Below are positions 18,467-28,823 of a stretch of 48,137 nt of DNA, piece after piece. The position numbers and the translations under genes were made by a program. The notes under the pieces are model-generated. The model had not been told where the DNA came from. It saw only the letters and a list, made by a program, of their open reading frames with translations, and searched no databases. Within the stretch, counting starts at the first letter, position 1; every line of letters starts with the position of its first letter. This DNA comes from Aneurinibacillus aneurinilyticus ATCC 12856 (lineage in GTDB: Bacteria; Bacillota; Bacilli; Aneurinibacillales; Aneurinibacillaceae), in assembly GCF_000466385.1 (NCBI RefSeq), contig NZ_KE952917.1, positions 1 to 48,137 of the forward strand. The letters run 5' to 3'.

Positions 18467-19006
18467 TTACTTCTTACCAGTTTTACCTTCTTTACGACGT
18501 ACGCGTTCGCCTTGGTAGCGAATACCTTTACCTTTATAAGGCTCAGGTCTACGTACCGCACGAATTTCAGAAGCAACTTGGCCTACGCGCTCTTTGTCAA
18601 TACCTTTGACAATAATTTGCGTTTGAGCCGGAACTTCGAATTCAATGCCTTGTTCCGGAGTGATTTCCACTGGATGAGAATAACCAACATTCAGTGTTAG
18701 GTTGCTACCACTTTTAGTAGCACGGTAACCTACACCAACGAGTTCAAGCGTTTTAGAGAATCCGTTCGTTACGCCTTCCACCATGTTGGCGATAATGCTG
18801 CGAGTTGTACCGTGCAGAGCGCGGTGCAATTTGTGATCGGAAGGGCGCTCAACGCTAATTTCGTTACCCTCCACTTTCACAGTTACTTCCTCATGAAGCG
18901 TACGAGTCAGCGTACCCTTCGGACCTTTAACGGTCAATACTGTTCCATCAAGCTTCACGTCTACTCCTTCAGGAATAGCGATCGGTTTTTTACCAATACG
19001 GGACAT
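18467..19006 (-). CDS. rplF: 50S ribosomal protein L6
   Basis: The 179-aa protein starts [20 protein letters not shown] and ends with [23 protein letters not shown]-type residues, the RNA-binding L6 signature near the factor-binding site. GGAGGTG lies before the ATG. It occupies the expected place between rpsH and rplR. Confidence 0.98.
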   Translation of the reverse strand: MSRIGKKPIAIPEGVDVKLDGTVLTVKGPKGTLTRTLHEEVTVKVEGNEISVERPSDHKLHRALHGTTRSIIANMVEGVTNGFSKTLELVGVGYRATKSGSNLTLNVGYSHPVEITPEQGIEFEVPAQTQIIVKGIDKERVGQVASEIRAVRRPEPYKGKGIRYQGERVRRKEGKTGKK

Positions 19007-19036
19007 TCGTTACACCTCCATTCGTCGTCGAATGTA

Positions 19037-19435
19037 TTACCAAACGTATGCAATTACTTCGCCGCCTACTTGCTGCTGACGAGCTTGTTTATCAGTCATA
19101 ACGCCTTTTGAAGTAGAAAGAACGGCGATTCCTAATCCGCCCAGAACACGAGGAACCTCGCCTTTGCTAGCGTAAACGCGCAAGCCAGGCTTGCTGATGC
19201 GTTTCAGACCGTTGATGACACGTTCATTATCCGCACCGTATTTCAGGAAGATACGGAGAATGCCTTGTTTGTTATCTTCTACGTACTCTACGTCACGTAC
19301 GAAGCCTTCTTCTTTCAAAAGGTTCGCGATTGCGTGCTTGATTTTGGAAGCAGGCACTTCCAACTTCTCATGACGTACCATATTGGCATTGCGAATACGT
19401 GTAAGCATATCTGCAATTGGATCTGTCATTACCAT
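19037..19435 (-). CDS. rpsH: 30S ribosomal protein S8
   Basis: The 132-aa protein begins [18 protein letters not shown] and ends GGEVIAYVW, both highly conserved. S8 binds the central domain of 16S rRNA; in many bacteria it also represses the spc operon. AAGGAGG lies 8 bases before the first ATG, supporting the full-length start. Confidence 0.98.
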   Translation of the reverse strand: MVMTDPIADMLTRIRNANMVRHEKLEVPASKIKHAIANLLKEEGFVRDVEYVEDNKQGILRIFLKYGADNERVINGLKRISKPGLRVYASKGEVPRVLGGLGIAVLSTSKGVMTDKQARQQQVGGEVIAYVW

Positions 19436-19464
19436 ATGTTTAACCTCCTTCCCATTCTACGGGA

Positions 19465-19650
19465 TTACCAGCTTGCTTTCTTCACTCCAGGCAGTTGGCC
19501 TTGGTATGCTAAGTCGCGAATACAAATGCGGCAAAGTTTAAATTTGCGATACACAGAATGCGGACGACCACAACGTTCGCAGCGTGTGTAGGCCTGCACT
19601 TTAAACTTCGGCTTACGTTGCTGTTTCACGATCATTGATTTTTTAGCCAC
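19465..19650 (-). CDS. rpsN: 30S ribosomal protein S14, zinc-binding type
   Basis: The 61-aa short form of S14 (type Z, rpsZ) carries [20 protein letters not shown], two CxxC pairs that bind zinc. It starts at GTG with AAGGAGGG upstream. It is in the standard position between rplE and rpsH. Together with the Cys form of L36, it shows that this cluster encodes the zinc-dependent versions. Confidence 0.97.
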   Translation of the reverse strand: MAKKSMIVKQQRKPKFKVQAYTRCERCGRPHSVYRKFKLCRICIRDLAYQGQLPGVKKASW

Positions 19651-19683
19651 GTGTTTCCCTCCTTATCGTATAGGAATCCGAAA

Positions 19684-20226
19684 TTACTTGGCGAAAGGAG
19701 CGCCCAATTGAGTCAAAAGTTCGCGGCCTTCTTCGTCCGTTTGTGCCGTTGTTACGATTACGATATCCATTCCGCGGATAGCATCCACTTTATCGTACTC
19801 GATTTCCGGGAAAATCAATTGCTCTTTCAAACCAAGCGTGTAGTTTCCACGTCCATCAAACGCTTTGTTGGAAATACCGCGGAAGTCACGTACGCGTGGA
19901 AGAGAGATATTGAATAATTTATCCAGGAAATGATACATGCGCTCACCGCGCAAGGTTACTTTCGCACCGATTGGCATGCCTTCGCGAAGGCGGAAACCGG
20001 CGATGGACTTCTTCGCACGAGTAACAACCGGCTTCTGACCAGCGATGATCTCCAGATCGCGAACCGCGCTATCCAGGATTTTCGGGTTAGATACCGCTTC
20101 ACCCAAACCCATGTTAATAACAACTTTTTCTATTTTCGGAACCTGCATGACAGACTTATATCCGAACTTCTGCATCAACGCAGGAGAAATCTTCTCTTTA
20201 TATTGCTCTACCATTCTTGCAGCCAT
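19684..20226 (-). CDS. rplE: 50S ribosomal protein L5
   Basis: The 180-aa protein binds 5S rRNA and contacts P-site tRNA. Diagnostic parts are [30 protein letters not shown] and RDFRGI. It starts [17 protein letters not shown], with AAGGAGGTCATC before the ATG. It lies between rplX and rpsN. Confidence 0.98.
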   Translation of the reverse strand: MAARMVEQYKEKISPALMQKFGYKSVMQVPKIEKVVINMGLGEAVSNPKILDSAVRDLEIIAGQKPVVTRAKKSIAGFRLREGMPIGAKVTLRGERMYHFLDKLFNISLPRVRDFRGISNKAFDGRGNYTLGLKEQLIFPEIEYDKVDAIRGMDIVIVTTAQTDEEGRELLTQLGAPFAK

Positions 20227-20251
20227 TTAGATGACCTCCTTTCCGACCTGA

Positions 20252-20581
20252 CTACTTATCCAATACTTCGCCAGATTTTTTTGCGATACGTACTTTCTTT
20301 CCGTCTACAATTTTAGAACCGATACGAGTCGGTTCGCCCGTTTTCGGGTCTACGATCATTACGTTGGAAGCATGAATAGAAGCTTCTTGTGTAACAATAC
20401 CGCCCTGCGGGTTGCTAGCGTTCGGACGAGTATGCTTCTTCACCATGTTTACGCCTTCCACAAGCACTCGGCCTGTTTTCGGGTAAGCAGCGAGAATGCG
20501 TCCTTTCTTGCCTTTATCTTTACCGCTGATAACAACTACGTTGTCACCGGATTTTACATGCATTTTCTTTTGTTCGGACAT
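20252..20581 (-). CDS. rplX: 50S ribosomal protein L24
   Basis: The 109-aa protein has the KOW motif [18 protein letters not shown] and the segment [13 protein letters not shown]; it starts assembly of the large subunit. The start at 20581 ([13 protein letters not shown]) has a full AAGGAGGTG at good spacing. It is therefore six residues longer at the N-terminus than the usual MHVKxGD start. Confidence 0.97.
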   Translation of the reverse strand: MSEQKKMHVKSGDNVVVISGKDKGKKGRILAAYPKTGRVLVEGVNMVKKHTRPNASNPQGGIVTQEASIHASNVMIVDPKTGEPTRIGSKIVDGKKVRIAKKSGEVLDK

Positions 20582-20626
20582 GACGGCACCTCCTTATGTT
20601 TAACTTAATGCCTTTGTAAGCAGGAT

Positions 20627-20995
20627 TTACAGTACTTCAGGAGCCAGAGAAACGATTTTCATGAAGTCTCTGTCACGAAGTTCCCGGGCAACCGGTCCGA
20701 AAATACGAGTTCCGCGCGGGCCTTTATCATCACGAACGATAACTGCTGCATTTTCATCGAAGCGAATGTAAGAACCGTCTTTACGGCGAGCACCGCTCTT
20801 AGAACGAACGATTACAGCTTTCACTACATCGCCTTTCTTAACAACGCCACCTGGTGTTGCTTGTTTTACCGAGCAAACAATAACATCACCAATGTTAGCG
20901 AATTTACGGCCGGAACCGCCCAATACTTTAATGCACATTAATTCTTTTGCACCGGAGTTATCGGCTACACGCAAACGAGATTGAGTTTGGATCAC
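20627..20995 (-). CDS. rplN: 50S ribosomal protein L14
   Basis: The 122-aa protein starts [20 protein letters not shown] and includes the L14 signature around [16 protein letters not shown]. It ends [12 protein letters not shown]. The start codon is GTG with GGGAGGGA upstream. L14 lies at the subunit interface. The gene is in the conserved place between rpsQ and rplX. Confidence 0.98.
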   Translation of the reverse strand: MIQTQSRLRVADNSGAKELMCIKVLGGSGRKFANIGDVIVCSVKQATPGGVVKKGDVVKAVIVRSKSGARRKDGSYIRFDENAAVIVRDDKGPRGTRIFGPVARELRDRDFMKIVSLAPEVL

Positions 20996-21038
20996 GGAGA
21001 GTCCCTCCCTTCAGATGTAACTAAGCATTCATTTTACT

Positions 21039-21305
21039 TTAGATAATAACGGCTTTCTCAACCACTTCAACAAGTCTCCAGCGCTTGTCTTTGGACAACG
21101 GACGAGTTTCCATGATTTTTACCAGATCGCCGATTTTTGCAGTGTTTTGCTCATCATGAGCTTTGAATTTCTTGGAATATTTCACGCGCTTTCCGTACAG
21201 CGGGTGTTTTTTGTATGTTTCGACCAGAACAACAATTGTTTTGTCCATTTTGTCGGAAACAACTCGACCAAGAACCACTTTACGTGCGTTGCGTTCTTCT
21301 GCCAT
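21039..21305 (-). CDS. rpsQ: 30S ribosomal protein S17
   Basis: The 88-aa OB-fold protein contains [17 protein letters not shown] and [16 protein letters not shown], typical of S17. GAGGAGGTC precedes the ATG. It follows rpmC by 24 bases in the S10 operon order. Confidence 0.97.
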   Translation of the reverse strand: MAEERNARKVVLGRVVSDKMDKTIVVLVETYKKHPLYGKRVKYSKKFKAHDEQNTAKIGDLVKIMETRPLSKDKRWRLVEVVEKAVII

Positions 21306-21329
21306 GTTTGCGACCTCCTCTCTAATCTA

Positions 21330-21527
21330 TTAGCTAATGCCTAATTCACGTTCACGCAGAATCGTTTTTGCTTTTGCGATATCTTTACGTACTTGACGGA
21401 TACGTGCAGGGTTTTCTAATTGACCAGTCGCTAATTGAAAACGGAGGTTAAAAAGCTCCTCTTTCAAGGAAGTTACTTTTTGTTCGATTTCGGCAGTGGT
21501 TAGGTTGCGAATTTCATTAGCTTTCAT
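21330..21527 (-). CDS. rpmC: 50S ribosomal protein L29
   Basis: The 65-aa helical-hairpin protein begins [17 protein letters not shown] and contains [19 protein letters not shown], the L29 signature at the tunnel exit where targeting factors dock. ATG at 21527 is chosen, with GGTGGTGA just upstream. The gene overlaps the end of rplP by 11 bases, suggesting translational coupling. Confidence 0.97.
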   Translation of the reverse strand: MKANEIRNLTTAEIEQKVTSLKEELFNLRFQLATGQLENPARIRQVRKDIAKAKTILRERELGIS

Positions 21528-21951
21528 TTGCGTCACCACCCAATTCTTCCCGTTTTACAAACTTACATTTAACCGGAAGCTTATGCATAGCCAGACGCAT
21601 TGCTTCACGTGCTACCTCTTCAGGTACACCTGCCAGCTCAAACATAACCTTTCCAGGTTTCACGATTGCTACCCAGCTCTCAACAGAACCTTTACCGGAA
21701 CCCATCCGTACTTCAAGCGGCTTCGCAGTAACCGGTTTGTCCGGGAAAATTTTAATCCATACTTTACCGCCACGTTTGATGTAACGAGTCATCGCAATAC
21801 GAGCGGCTTCGATTTGACGGTTTGTTATCCAAGAGGCTTCTAAAGCTTGAAGGCCATATTCACCGAACGTTACTTGAGTACCGCCTTTTGCTTGCCCTCT
21901 CATTTTTCCGCGATGCTGCTTGCGGTGTTTTACGCGTTTAGGGATCAACAT
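21517..21951 (-). CDS. rplP: 50S ribosomal protein L16
   Basis: The 144-aa protein starts [19 protein letters not shown] and carries [26 protein letters not shown], near the A-site tRNA elbow. AGGAGGCCAATAATC precedes the ATG. It is two bases downstream of rpsC and overlaps rpmC. Confidence 0.98.
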   Translation of the reverse strand: MLIPKRVKHRKQHRGKMRGQAKGGTQVTFGEYGLQALEASWITNRQIEAARIAMTRYIKRGGKVWIKIFPDKPVTAKPLEVRMGSGKGSVESWVAIVKPGKVMFELAGVPEEVAREAMRLAMHKLPVKCKFVKREELGGDANES

Positions 21952-21953
21952 GA

Positions 21954-22616
21954 TTATTGGCCTCCTTCCTCTTCAGTTCTCTTCTTCGCTTGAGGAAGAA
22001 CTTCTCCGCGATAAATCCATACTTTAACACCGATTTTTCCGTACGTTGTATCAGCTTCAGCTGTACCGTAGTCGATGTCAGCGCGCAATGTGTGCAGCGG
22101 AACTGTACCTTCGCTGTATCCTTCAGAACGAGCGATATCCGCGCCACCCAGGCGTCCGCTTACCATTGTTTTGATACCTTGAGCGCCTGCACGCATTGAG
22201 CGCTGCAGAGCTTGCTTTTGCGCACGACGGAAAGAAATACGGTTTTCCAATTGACGCGCGATGCTTTGTGCAACAAGGTTTGCATCCATATCTGGATTTT
22301 TGATTTCATTGATGTTGATGTGCACTTTCTTGCCAGTAAGGGCAGACAATGCTTTGCGAAGCTTTTCAACTTCACTACCACCTTTACCAATTACCATACC
22401 TGGCTTAGCAGTGTGGATAGAAATATTCAGACGGTTGGCAGCACGCTCAATTTCAACGGTGGAAACAGAAGCGTCTTTCAACTTGGTTTTCACATATTCA
22501 CGTACCTTCAGATCTTCGTGTAATAGATCAGCATAATCTTTCTCTGCGAACCATTTGGATTCCCAGTCACGGATAATGCCAACCCGAAGTCCTACCGGGC
22601 TAACTTTTTGACCCAC
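21954..22616 (-). CDS. rpsC: 30S ribosomal protein S3
   Basis: The 220-aa protein has the KH domain with [17 protein letters not shown] and a C-terminal domain with [20 protein letters not shown], and lines the mRNA entry site. It begins [18 protein letters not shown]. The start is GTG with AAGGAGGG upstream. It follows rplV by 13 bases. Confidence 0.98.
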   Translation of the reverse strand: MGQKVSPVGLRVGIIRDWESKWFAEKDYADLLHEDLKVREYVKTKLKDASVSTVEIERAANRLNISIHTAKPGMVIGKGGSEVEKLRKALSALTGKKVHININEIKNPDMDANLVAQSIARQLENRISFRRAQKQALQRSMRAGAQGIKTMVSGRLGGADIARSEGYSEGTVPLHTLRADIDYGTAEADTTYGKIGVKVWIYRGEVLPQAKKRTEEEGGQ

Positions 22617-22629
22617 TCGCTATCCCTCC

Positions 22630-22962
22630 TTATTTCTCAGATAAAATTACTGTAACGTGACTTGTACGCTTGTTAATCCGGCTCGCACGACCCATTGCGC
22701 GAGGGCGGAAACGTTTCAATGTCGGACCTTCATCAACAAATACTTTGCTAATAACGAGGTTATTAGCATCCAGGTTCATGTTGTGCTCCGCATTCGCAAT
22801 AGCTGACATTAAAACCTTCTCAACAACTGGAGATGATGCTTTCGGCGTGTGCTTCAGGATTGCAATCGCTTCGCCTACTTGCTTGCCGCGGATTAAGTCA
22901 ACTACCAGACGCATTTTGCGGGGAGCAATACGAATATTACGAGCTACCGCTTTCGCTTCCAT
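22630..22962 (-). CDS. rplV: 50S ribosomal protein L22
   Basis: The 110-aa protein contains [21 protein letters not shown] and the beta-hairpin segment [19 protein letters not shown] that lines the exit tunnel and is the usual macrolide-resistance site; no deletion is seen there. GAGGGGGTT precedes the ATG. Confidence 0.98.
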   Translation of the reverse strand: MEAKAVARNIRIAPRKMRLVVDLIRGKQVGEAIAILKHTPKASSPVVEKVLMSAIANAEHNMNLDANNLVISKVFVDEGPTLKRFRPRAMGRASRINKRTSHVTVILSEK

Positions 22963-22996
22963 TTGAGTAACCCCCTCTCTTACTTCAACGTATCAA

Positions 22997-23275
22997 TTAT
23001 CTTCTTGTTTTCTTGTCGGTATCAACGTGACCTTTGAAGGTACGGGTTGGAGCGAATTCTCCAAGCTTGTGTCCGACCATATCCTCGGTTACATATACAG
23101 GTACGTGTTTACGTCCGTCGTACACTGCAAATGTGTGACCAACGAAGTCCGGGAAGATTGTAGAGCGACGAGACCAAGTTTTGATTACCTTTTTGTCGCC
23201 TTTTTCGTTTTGCTCTTCGACCTTTTTCATTAAATGATCATCAACAAAAGGTCCCTTTTTTAAGCTGCGTCCCAT
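22997..23275 (-). CDS. rpsS: 30S ribosomal protein S19
   Basis: The 92-aa protein begins [20 protein letters not shown] and contains [15 protein letters not shown], both near invariant. AAGGGAGGTT precedes the ATG. It lies between rplB and rplV in S10 operon order. Confidence 0.98.
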   Translation of the reverse strand: MGRSLKKGPFVDDHLMKKVEEQNEKGDKKVIKTWSRRSTIFPDFVGHTFAVYDGRKHVPVYVTEDMVGHKLGEFAPTRTFKGHVDTDKKTRR

Positions 23276-23337
23276 GAACGAACCTCCCTTCGTAATAGAA
23301 GTGCGGTGCCTTGCAACCGCACCTTAGTTAAGCAGCA

Positions 23338-24171
23338 TTACTTTTTCTTACGGCTGCGAACAATATACTTGCTAGATTGTTTGTTTTTCTTGCGAGTTTT
23401 TGCACCAAGCGTCGGTTTACCCCAAGGAGTAAGAGGACCGCTACGTCCGATTGGAGCGCGACCTTCACCACCACCGTGTGGGTGATCATTCGGGTTCATT
23501 ACAGAACCACGAACTGTCGGGCGCTTGCCTAACCAGCGAGAACGACCTGCTTTACCGATAGTGATAAGTTCGTGTTCTCCATTACCTACTTGACCGATTG
23601 TTGCACGGCACTCTTTACGAATCATGCGAGTCTCGCCTGAAGCCAGACGAACGATTGCATAATCGCCATCACGACCGAGAAGCTGAGCTTCTGTACCAGC
23701 GGAACGAACAAGCTGGCCACCTTTGCCTGCTTTCAGTTCGATATTGTGGATAACCGTACCTACTGGAATGTTAGCCAGCGGCAGTGCATTACCTACTTTA
23801 ATATCAGCATCCGCACCCGATACAACAGTCATGCCCACTTGCAGACCATTCGGAGCCAGGATGTAGCGCTTCTCACCATCAGCGTAGTTAATCAGCGCGA
23901 TGTTAGCTGAACGGTTCGGATCGTACTCGATTGTAGCAACACGACCTGGAATACCGTCTTTATTACGTTTGAAGTCGATAATACGATACTTCTGTTTATG
24001 ACCGCCACCATGATGACGAACTGTGATTTTACCTTGGTTATTGCGGCCGGCTTTTTTGTGCTTCGGCGCAAGCAGAGATTTTTCCGGTGTGGAAGTCGTA
24101 ATCTCTTCAAAAGTAGACACAGTCATTTGACGGCGACCAGGAGAAGTCGGTTTGTACTTTTTAATTGCCAT
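23338..24171 (-). CDS. rplB: 50S ribosomal protein L2
   Basis: The 277-aa protein is needed for subunit joining and peptidyl transfer. It shows the RNA-binding domain ([15 protein letters not shown]) and the C-terminal [12 protein letters not shown] loop with the conserved His near the peptidyl transferase centre. GGAGGGAAAACAA precedes the ATG. It follows rplW by 31 bases. Confidence 0.98.
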   Translation of the reverse strand: MAIKKYKPTSPGRRQMTVSTFEEITTSTPEKSLLAPKHKKAGRNNQGKITVRHHGGGHKQKYRIIDFKRNKDGIPGRVATIEYDPNRSANIALINYADGEKRYILAPNGLQVGMTVVSGADADIKVGNALPLANIPVGTVIHNIELKAGKGGQLVRSAGTEAQLLGRDGDYAIVRLASGETRMIRKECRATIGQVGNGEHELITIGKAGRSRWLGKRPTVRGSVMNPNDHPHGGGEGRAPIGRSGPLTPWGKPTLGAKTRKKNKQSSKYIVRSRKKK

Positions 24172-24202
24172 TTGTTTTCCCTCCTTCGCTCTGTCTTACG
24201 AA

Positions 24203-24493
24203 TTAAACACCTTCAAAGAACTCAAGAGCTTTACTATCTTCGCTCAGCTGAACGATAGCTTTTTTCCAGTCAGAACGTTTACCGAAATATTTACCTACGC
24301 GCTTCGGCTTACCTTTAACACGCATTGTATTTACATTTACGACTTTCACGTCAAAAATGCGTTGAACCGCATCTTTGATTTCCGTTTTATTCGCACGTAA
24401 ATCAACTTCGAATACGTATTTGTTGCTGCCCATCATATCAGCAGTACGTTCGGTAATAACCGGGCGCTTGATAATATCGCGAGGATCTTTCAT
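24203..24493 (-). CDS. rplW: 50S ribosomal protein L23
   Basis: The 96-aa protein begins [17 protein letters not shown] and contains [16 protein letters not shown] and the loop [18 protein letters not shown]. It sits at the tunnel exit and binds trigger factor and SRP. Its ATG shares one base with the rplD stop, with GGAGGTGC upstream. Confidence 0.98.
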   Translation of the reverse strand: MKDPRDIIKRPVITERTADMMGSNKYVFEVDLRANKTEIKDAVQRIFDVKVVNVNTMRVKGKPKRVGKYFGKRSDWKKAIVQLSEDSKALEFFEGV

Positions 24494-25116
24494 TATACAA
24501 GCACCTCCTCAACTTTTGCGACTGCATCCTGCGTAATCAGCAACTTGTCATGATGCAGAACATCAAGAACGTTGATTCCATTAGCGGAAACAAACTTCAC
24601 GCCAGGAATGTTGCGAGCGGACAGCGCTACATTGTCATTATAGTCACCTGTTACAACAAGCACTTTGTTGTCCACTTTCAGATTTCCGAGCACTTTCACC
24701 ATTTCTTTGGTTTTTGGTGCATCGAAGTTCAGAGCGTCCAATACTACGATTTCCTCGTTCTTTACTTTAGTAGAAAGAGCGGATTTGATCGCCAGACGAC
24801 GAACTTTTTTAGGAAGCTTGTAAGAATAGCTGCGAGGAGTTGGTCCGAAAACCACACCACCGCCTACCCATTGCGGGGAGCGAATGCTACCTTGACGAGC
24901 ACGTCCTGTTCCTTTTTGTCTCCAAGGCTTACGGCCACCGCCTCTTACCGCAGAGCGATTTTTCACAGCATGCGTACCAGCACGACGGGAAGCTTGCTGC
25001 ATGATAATTGCATCGGCAAGCACTGCTTCGTTCGGTTCGATACCGAATACTGCCTCGGACAGTTCGATTTCACCTACTTGAGAGCCTGCTTGATTGAAAA
25101 GTGTTACTTTAGGCAT
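24493..25116 (-). CDS. rplD: 50S ribosomal protein L4
   Basis: The 207-aa protein has the extended loop around [20 protein letters not shown] that reaches into the exit tunnel, and the globular domain with [27 protein letters not shown] precedes the ATG. In proteobacteria L4 controls the S10 operon, but this mechanism is not established for Bacillales. Confidence 0.98.
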   Translation of the reverse strand: MPKVTLFNQAGSQVGEIELSEAVFGIEPNEAVLADAIIMQQASRRAGTHAVKNRSAVRGGGRKPWRQKGTGRARQGSIRSPQWVGGGVVFGPTPRSYSYKLPKKVRRLAIKSALSTKVKNEEIVVLDALNFDAPKTKEMVKVLGNLKVDNKVLVVTGDYNDNVALSARNIPGVKFVSANGINVLDVLHHDKLLITQDAVAKVEEVLV

Positions 25117-25136
25117 TGCGAGTCCTCCTTTCCTGC

Positions 25137-25769
25137 TTATTTGCTGCCTTTAATCGCAGATTTTACAACTACGAAGCTATTTTTAGGGCCTGGGATAGCG
25201 CCTTTAATCAACAGCAAGTTGCGTTCTGTATCAACAGAAACAACTTCAAGGTTTTGCACTGTTATTTTTTCTCCGCCCATACGTCCAGGCAAAGCTTTGC
25301 CTTTCGGTACACGGTTTGCAGCAACCGGACCCATAGAACCCGGACGGCGATGGTAACGGGAACCGTGAGCCATTGGTCCACGAGCTTGACCATGACGTTT
25401 GATAGCACCGGCGAAACCTTTACCCTTCGATGTTCCGGTTACGTCAACAACGTCTCCCTCTGCAAAAATATCAGCTTTTAACTCTTGACCTACTTCGTAT
25501 CCAGCTAAATCAACATTACGAAGTTCACGAACGAAGCGCTTAGGTGTTGTATTAGCTTTTGCTGCATGGCCTTTTTCAGGCTTATTAGCACGCACTTCTT
25601 TCTTGTCAGCGAAACCAATTTGAATTGCTTCATATCCATCAGTGGTTTGATCTTTCTTTTGAAGAACCACGCAAGGACCTGCTTCGATAACAGTTACTGG
25701 AACTACGATACCTTCAGCAGTAAAAACTTGGGTCATCCCAATTTTTTTACCTAAGATTCCTTTGGTCAT
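25137..25769 (-). CDS. rplC: 50S ribosomal protein L3
   Basis: The 210-aa protein begins [20 protein letters not shown] and contains the long loop [20 protein letters not shown] that approaches the peptidyl transferase centre. ATG at 25769 is chosen because AGGAGG lies about 8 bases upstream; the in-frame GTG at 25778 overlaps that site. Confidence 0.98.
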   Translation of the reverse strand: MTKGILGKKIGMTQVFTAEGIVVPVTVIEAGPCVVLQKKDQTTDGYEAIQIGFADKKEVRANKPEKGHAAKANTTPKRFVRELRNVDLAGYEVGQELKADIFAEGDVVDVTGTSKGKGFAGAIKRHGQARGPMAHGSRYHRRPGSMGPVAANRVPKGKALPGRMGGEKITVQNLEVVSVDTERNLLLIKGAIPGPKNSFVVVKSAIKGSK

Positions 25770-25847
25770 GATAGCCACCTCCTATTGAGTAATCAAATTC
25801 ATGTATTTAGTACGTTCATTTATTGTCATTAGTATGTTGATTCAAAC

Positions 25848-26339
<492 letters not shown>

Positions 26340-26370
26340 TCATTTTTAAATAATGACTCAGACCTTGAAT

Positions 26371-26399
26371 ATTCTATCGTATACAAGTTTAAAAAGCAA
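26371..26399 (-). promoter_or_regulatory. distal sigma-A promoter of the S10 operon
   Basis: On the minus strand -35 TTGCTT (26394-26399) and -10 TAGAAT (26371-26376) have a 17-base spacer. With the proximal promoter it forms a tandem pair 78 bases apart. The stretch from here to 26600 has no gene; it holds only a 12-bp palindrome TTCGGTACCGAA at 26458-26469. Confidence 0.7.
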
Positions 26400-26600
26400 G
26401 AGATGATCTTTACTTTTTTATTCAGCCTTGATTCCATGCCTGCATGCATGTTATTCGTTCGGTACCGAATCATTTTCCTCTCTAATTCTTTCCTATATAT
26501 ATGGATCGTTTATATGCATAAATTATCGGCAGTTTTCGCACGTTAAAAAGGATGAAGCGGAATTCCCGCCAAAACTTCTCAATGCAAGGAGATGAAAACA

Positions 26601-26756
26601 ATGGCCCAGAAAAATAAAAAGAAGCAAGATATCCAGGATGTGCATACGCTCATTAACCAAATGGAAAAAACGCCAACCACTTCAAATCTAGTGGATGAAA
26701 TCGAACAAGACGAGATAAACTACCGTGATACGGGCGTGCAGGACAAAAAACAATAA
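26601..26756 (+). CDS. small hypothetical protein, 51 aa
   Basis: This short gene encodes a hydrophilic, highly charged protein starting MAQKNKKKQDIQDVHTLINQ and ending YRDTGVQDKKQ. AAGGAGATG lies 8-10 bases before the ATG, a good site. The basic head and acidic middle (VDEIEQDEIN) suggest a small soluble protein. Size and composition recall small spore or stress proteins of Bacillales, but I recognise no family. A second 51-aa gene of similar character is at 47599. No clear terminator follows. Confidence 0.55.
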   Translation: MAQKNKKKQDIQDVHTLINQMEKTPTTSNLVDEIEQDEINYRDTGVQDKKQ

Positions 26757-26988
26757 GGTAAAACTTCCCAACAGTTCAGGATAAAGACAAACGAACCCCC
26801 GGCTGATTGCATGAAATCTCGCTTTATACGCTTACCGGCAGGCGGTTTCCTTGCTCCCCTGTTTCTACTTTATCTCTGCCAAGCATACAATCATACCTTC
26901 ACAAGCATTTATTTATAGACATTTCAAGATTCCGTCTGCTCTAATAAGGACGCTATGCCCCTACGTTTGACTTAATTCAACGAAAAAG

Positions 26989-27017
26989 TTGTAGCTTCTC
27001 AAACGCAGTGGTATTAT
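26989..27017 (+). promoter_or_regulatory. candidate promoter of the DUF2087 regulator
   Basis: TTGTAG (26989-26994) and TATTAT (27012-27017) are spaced by 17 bases. A CAAC-GTTG inverted repeat overlaps the -35 (26979-26992 region) and could be an operator. The rest of 26757-27055 shows no gene. Confidence 0.45.
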
Positions 27018-27055
27018 GTCTATAAAATATACAAACAATGAAGGGAATTGTTTCT

Positions 27056-27820
27056 ATGCAAGGAATCTCCGAACTGTTTTGGAACGCCTCATTGGAAGAG
27101 ATAAAACACGGCTATATTTATCAGGAGGAAACTGAGCAATATATCTGTCTAATCTGCGGTCGGCGCTTTGATCAGGGCATAATTTATCCTTATGAAGACA
27201 TACTGTATGAGGCAGAGAAATTTACCAAGCTACACATTACACATGAACACGGCTCTACGTTCGACTTCCTGCTTAGCTTAGATAAGAAGCTGACAGGCCT
27301 TACTGAGCACCAGAAAGCTATTATCCGCTACTTCCGTGAAGGAATAAGCGACAGCAACATCGTTAAAAAACTGGGCGGAGGCAGTACATCTACAATACGT
27401 AATCATCGCTTTACACTTAGGGAAAAAGCGAAACAGGCCAAGATTATGCTGGCAATTATGGATCTGGTGGAGGAAAGAACAGCCAAGCCAAACAAATTCA
27501 TCAATATTCCTCGTGGTGCAGTCATGGTGGATGAACGCTTTGCTATTACAGAGGAAGAGCATGAAGCCATTCTGCATACCTACTTCAAACAAGGAAAAAA
27601 TGGGCCACTAACTGAGTTTCCCAAGAAGGAAAAGCGTAAGATAGCTATTCTGAAACACATTGCACAGCGCTTTGAGCTAAACCGACAATATACCGAGAAA
27701 GAAGTAAATGAAATACTGAAGCAAATCTATTCGGATTATGTTACGATTAGACGTTATTTAATTGAATATGGCTTTATGGAGCGCTATCCTGATTGCAGTG
27801 CATATTGGATTAAGCCGTAA
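27056..27820 (+). CDS. DUF2087 transcriptional regulator with HTH and Cys/His motif
   Basis: This 254-aa protein is probably a DNA-binding regulator. An N-terminal segment has CLIC (31-34) and LHITH (H60, H63), spaced like a zinc-binding site. Next is a LuxR-like helix-turn-helix (GLTEHQKAIIRYFREGISDSN and on to STSTIRNHRFTLREK, about 81-125). The C-terminal DUF2087 domain (about 170-250) includes KEKRKIAILKHIAQRFE and a conserved end with VTIRRYLIEYGFMER. ATG at 27056 is preferred over 27038 because GAAGGGA lies about 9 bases upstream. It stands alone, divergent from the S10 promoters and closed by a shared terminator. The ligand and targets are unknown. Confidence 0.75.
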   Translation: MQGISELFWNASLEEIKHGYIYQEETEQYICLICGRRFDQGIIYPYEDILYEAEKFTKLHITHEHGSTFDFLLSLDKKLTGLTEHQKAIIRYFREGISDSNIVKKLGGGSTSTIRNHRFTLREKAKQAKIMLAIMDLVEERTAKPNKFINIPRGAVMVDERFAITEEEHEAILHTYFKQGKNGPLTEFPKKEKRKIAILKHIAQRFELNRQYTEKEVNEILKQIYSDYVTIRRYLIEYGFMERYPDCSAYWIKP

Positions 27821-27822
27821 AG

Positions 27823-27863
27823 AAAAAAGCGGACTTCGAATTCATCGGAGCCCGCTTTTTCTT
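27823..27863. terminator. bidirectional terminator
   Basis: AAAAAAGCGG and CCGCTTTTT form a stem around a loop of about 20 bases that has further pairing (CTTCGA / TCGGAG with mismatches), with A and T runs on both sides. It serves the convergent DUF2087 and lipoprotein genes. Confidence 0.8.
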
Positions 27864-28639
27864 TATTTTGCTTTATCGGATGCATACTTCATAAGCAACG
27901 AAATTTCTTTAACCAGCTTTTTGGGAGAAGGCGATGTCGCTTGCATTTCTTTTTTTATGCGGTCAATCGAAGCAACTGCCTCCTTCCGTTCTACCGTCAG
28001 GATTCGAACATTATTTCCAAACATCTCTGCAATTTGTCCCCTGGCAGCTTCAAGGTTATCTGATGCAGGCACGCCCGATGTTCCTGATGTGCCCGATGTT
28101 CCATTTACCTTCTCTCCGCCTGCTTTACCGGGAGGAAGCGCTTCTGGAGGGCGGCTCATATTCGCCGTTCCTGTACCTGATGTTCCTGATGTACTATTTA
28201 ATACTTTATTCTGCATTGGATCATAACTTGTGGAGACGATTTGTTTCTTCTCTCTTCCAAGAATTACTGCATCGTCAAGCACTAGCACTTTAATGCCTTC
28301 AATCCCCGCTCCAGTTAATCTGGACTGCAAATGCGCAGATATCCCTCCTTCATGAAGCCCTGAGCTTCCGATGGTACTATATACGGATGTACCTGCATTT
28401 TGCACAGTATGTCCTTCATAGTTATTGGCTTTAACTGTTGATCCTTCTATTCTGCCCGTATCTTCATTATAACCGGGAATCTGAATCTTCCCGCTATCGG
28501 GATGAACGTGCCCTTGTACGTTTGCATTTGCAGTCGAAGGTGCAACATTTCCATTCTGATTTTCTTGATTATTGCATCCTGCAAGAATAATAAGCGCAAG
28601 TACCACAACAGCCCCTGTGCTTATCCAATTTTTCTGCAT
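27863..28639 (-). CDS. YhcN/YlaJ-type sporulation lipoprotein
   Basis: This 258-aa secreted lipoprotein has signal peptide MQKNWISTGAVVVLALI and lipobox LAGC (Cys22). A BON-like YhcN/YlaJ domain lies in the middle (LTGAGIEGIKVLVLDDAVILGREK). A low-complexity stretch follows (repeated SGTSGT units with GTANMSRPPEALPPG), then a helical C-terminus. YhcN-family proteins are spore inner-membrane lipoproteins in Bacillus. ATG at 28639 has GGAGGATACAAT upstream; the open frame further upstream is not coding. At DNA level the Ser-Gly-Thr part is a 9-base tandem repeat (GATGTTCCT-like units) in two clusters, prone to length change. Confidence 0.75.
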   Translation of the reverse strand: MQKNWISTGAVVVLALIILAGCNNQENQNGNVAPSTANANVQGHVHPDSGKIQIPGYNEDTGRIEGSTVKANNYEGHTVQNAGTSVYSTIGSSGLHEGGISAHLQSRLTGAGIEGIKVLVLDDAVILGREKKQIVSTSYDPMQNKVLNSTSGTSGTGTANMSRPPEALPPGKAGGEKVNGTSGTSGTSGVPASDNLEAARGQIAEMFGNNVRILTVERKEAVASIDRIKKEMQATSPSPKKLVKEISLLMKYASDKAK

Positions 28640-28823
28640 TATTGTATCCTCCGTCCTTACCAATTTATGTTTTAATCTATCTGCACGCTTAGTTTTCCCT
28701 TTATTTTCCTTCCTAATACGGGTTGCTCTCTTAATCTCGAACAAAATTTTCATGCAAGAAAGTTTAATAGTTACCACCTTTGTACAAAAAGATAATAGAC
28801 ATATAGGACAGGAGGTAAATAGA

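Noticed and set aside
24550-25356. 268-codon plus-strand frame across rplD and rplC
   Set aside because: It is a shadow of two certain ribosomal genes; its Cys/Phe/Arg-rich composition is typical of antisense frames.
26458-26469. 12-bp palindrome TTCGGTACCGAA
   Set aside because: It is isolated, not near a promoter box or conserved partner; it could be chance.
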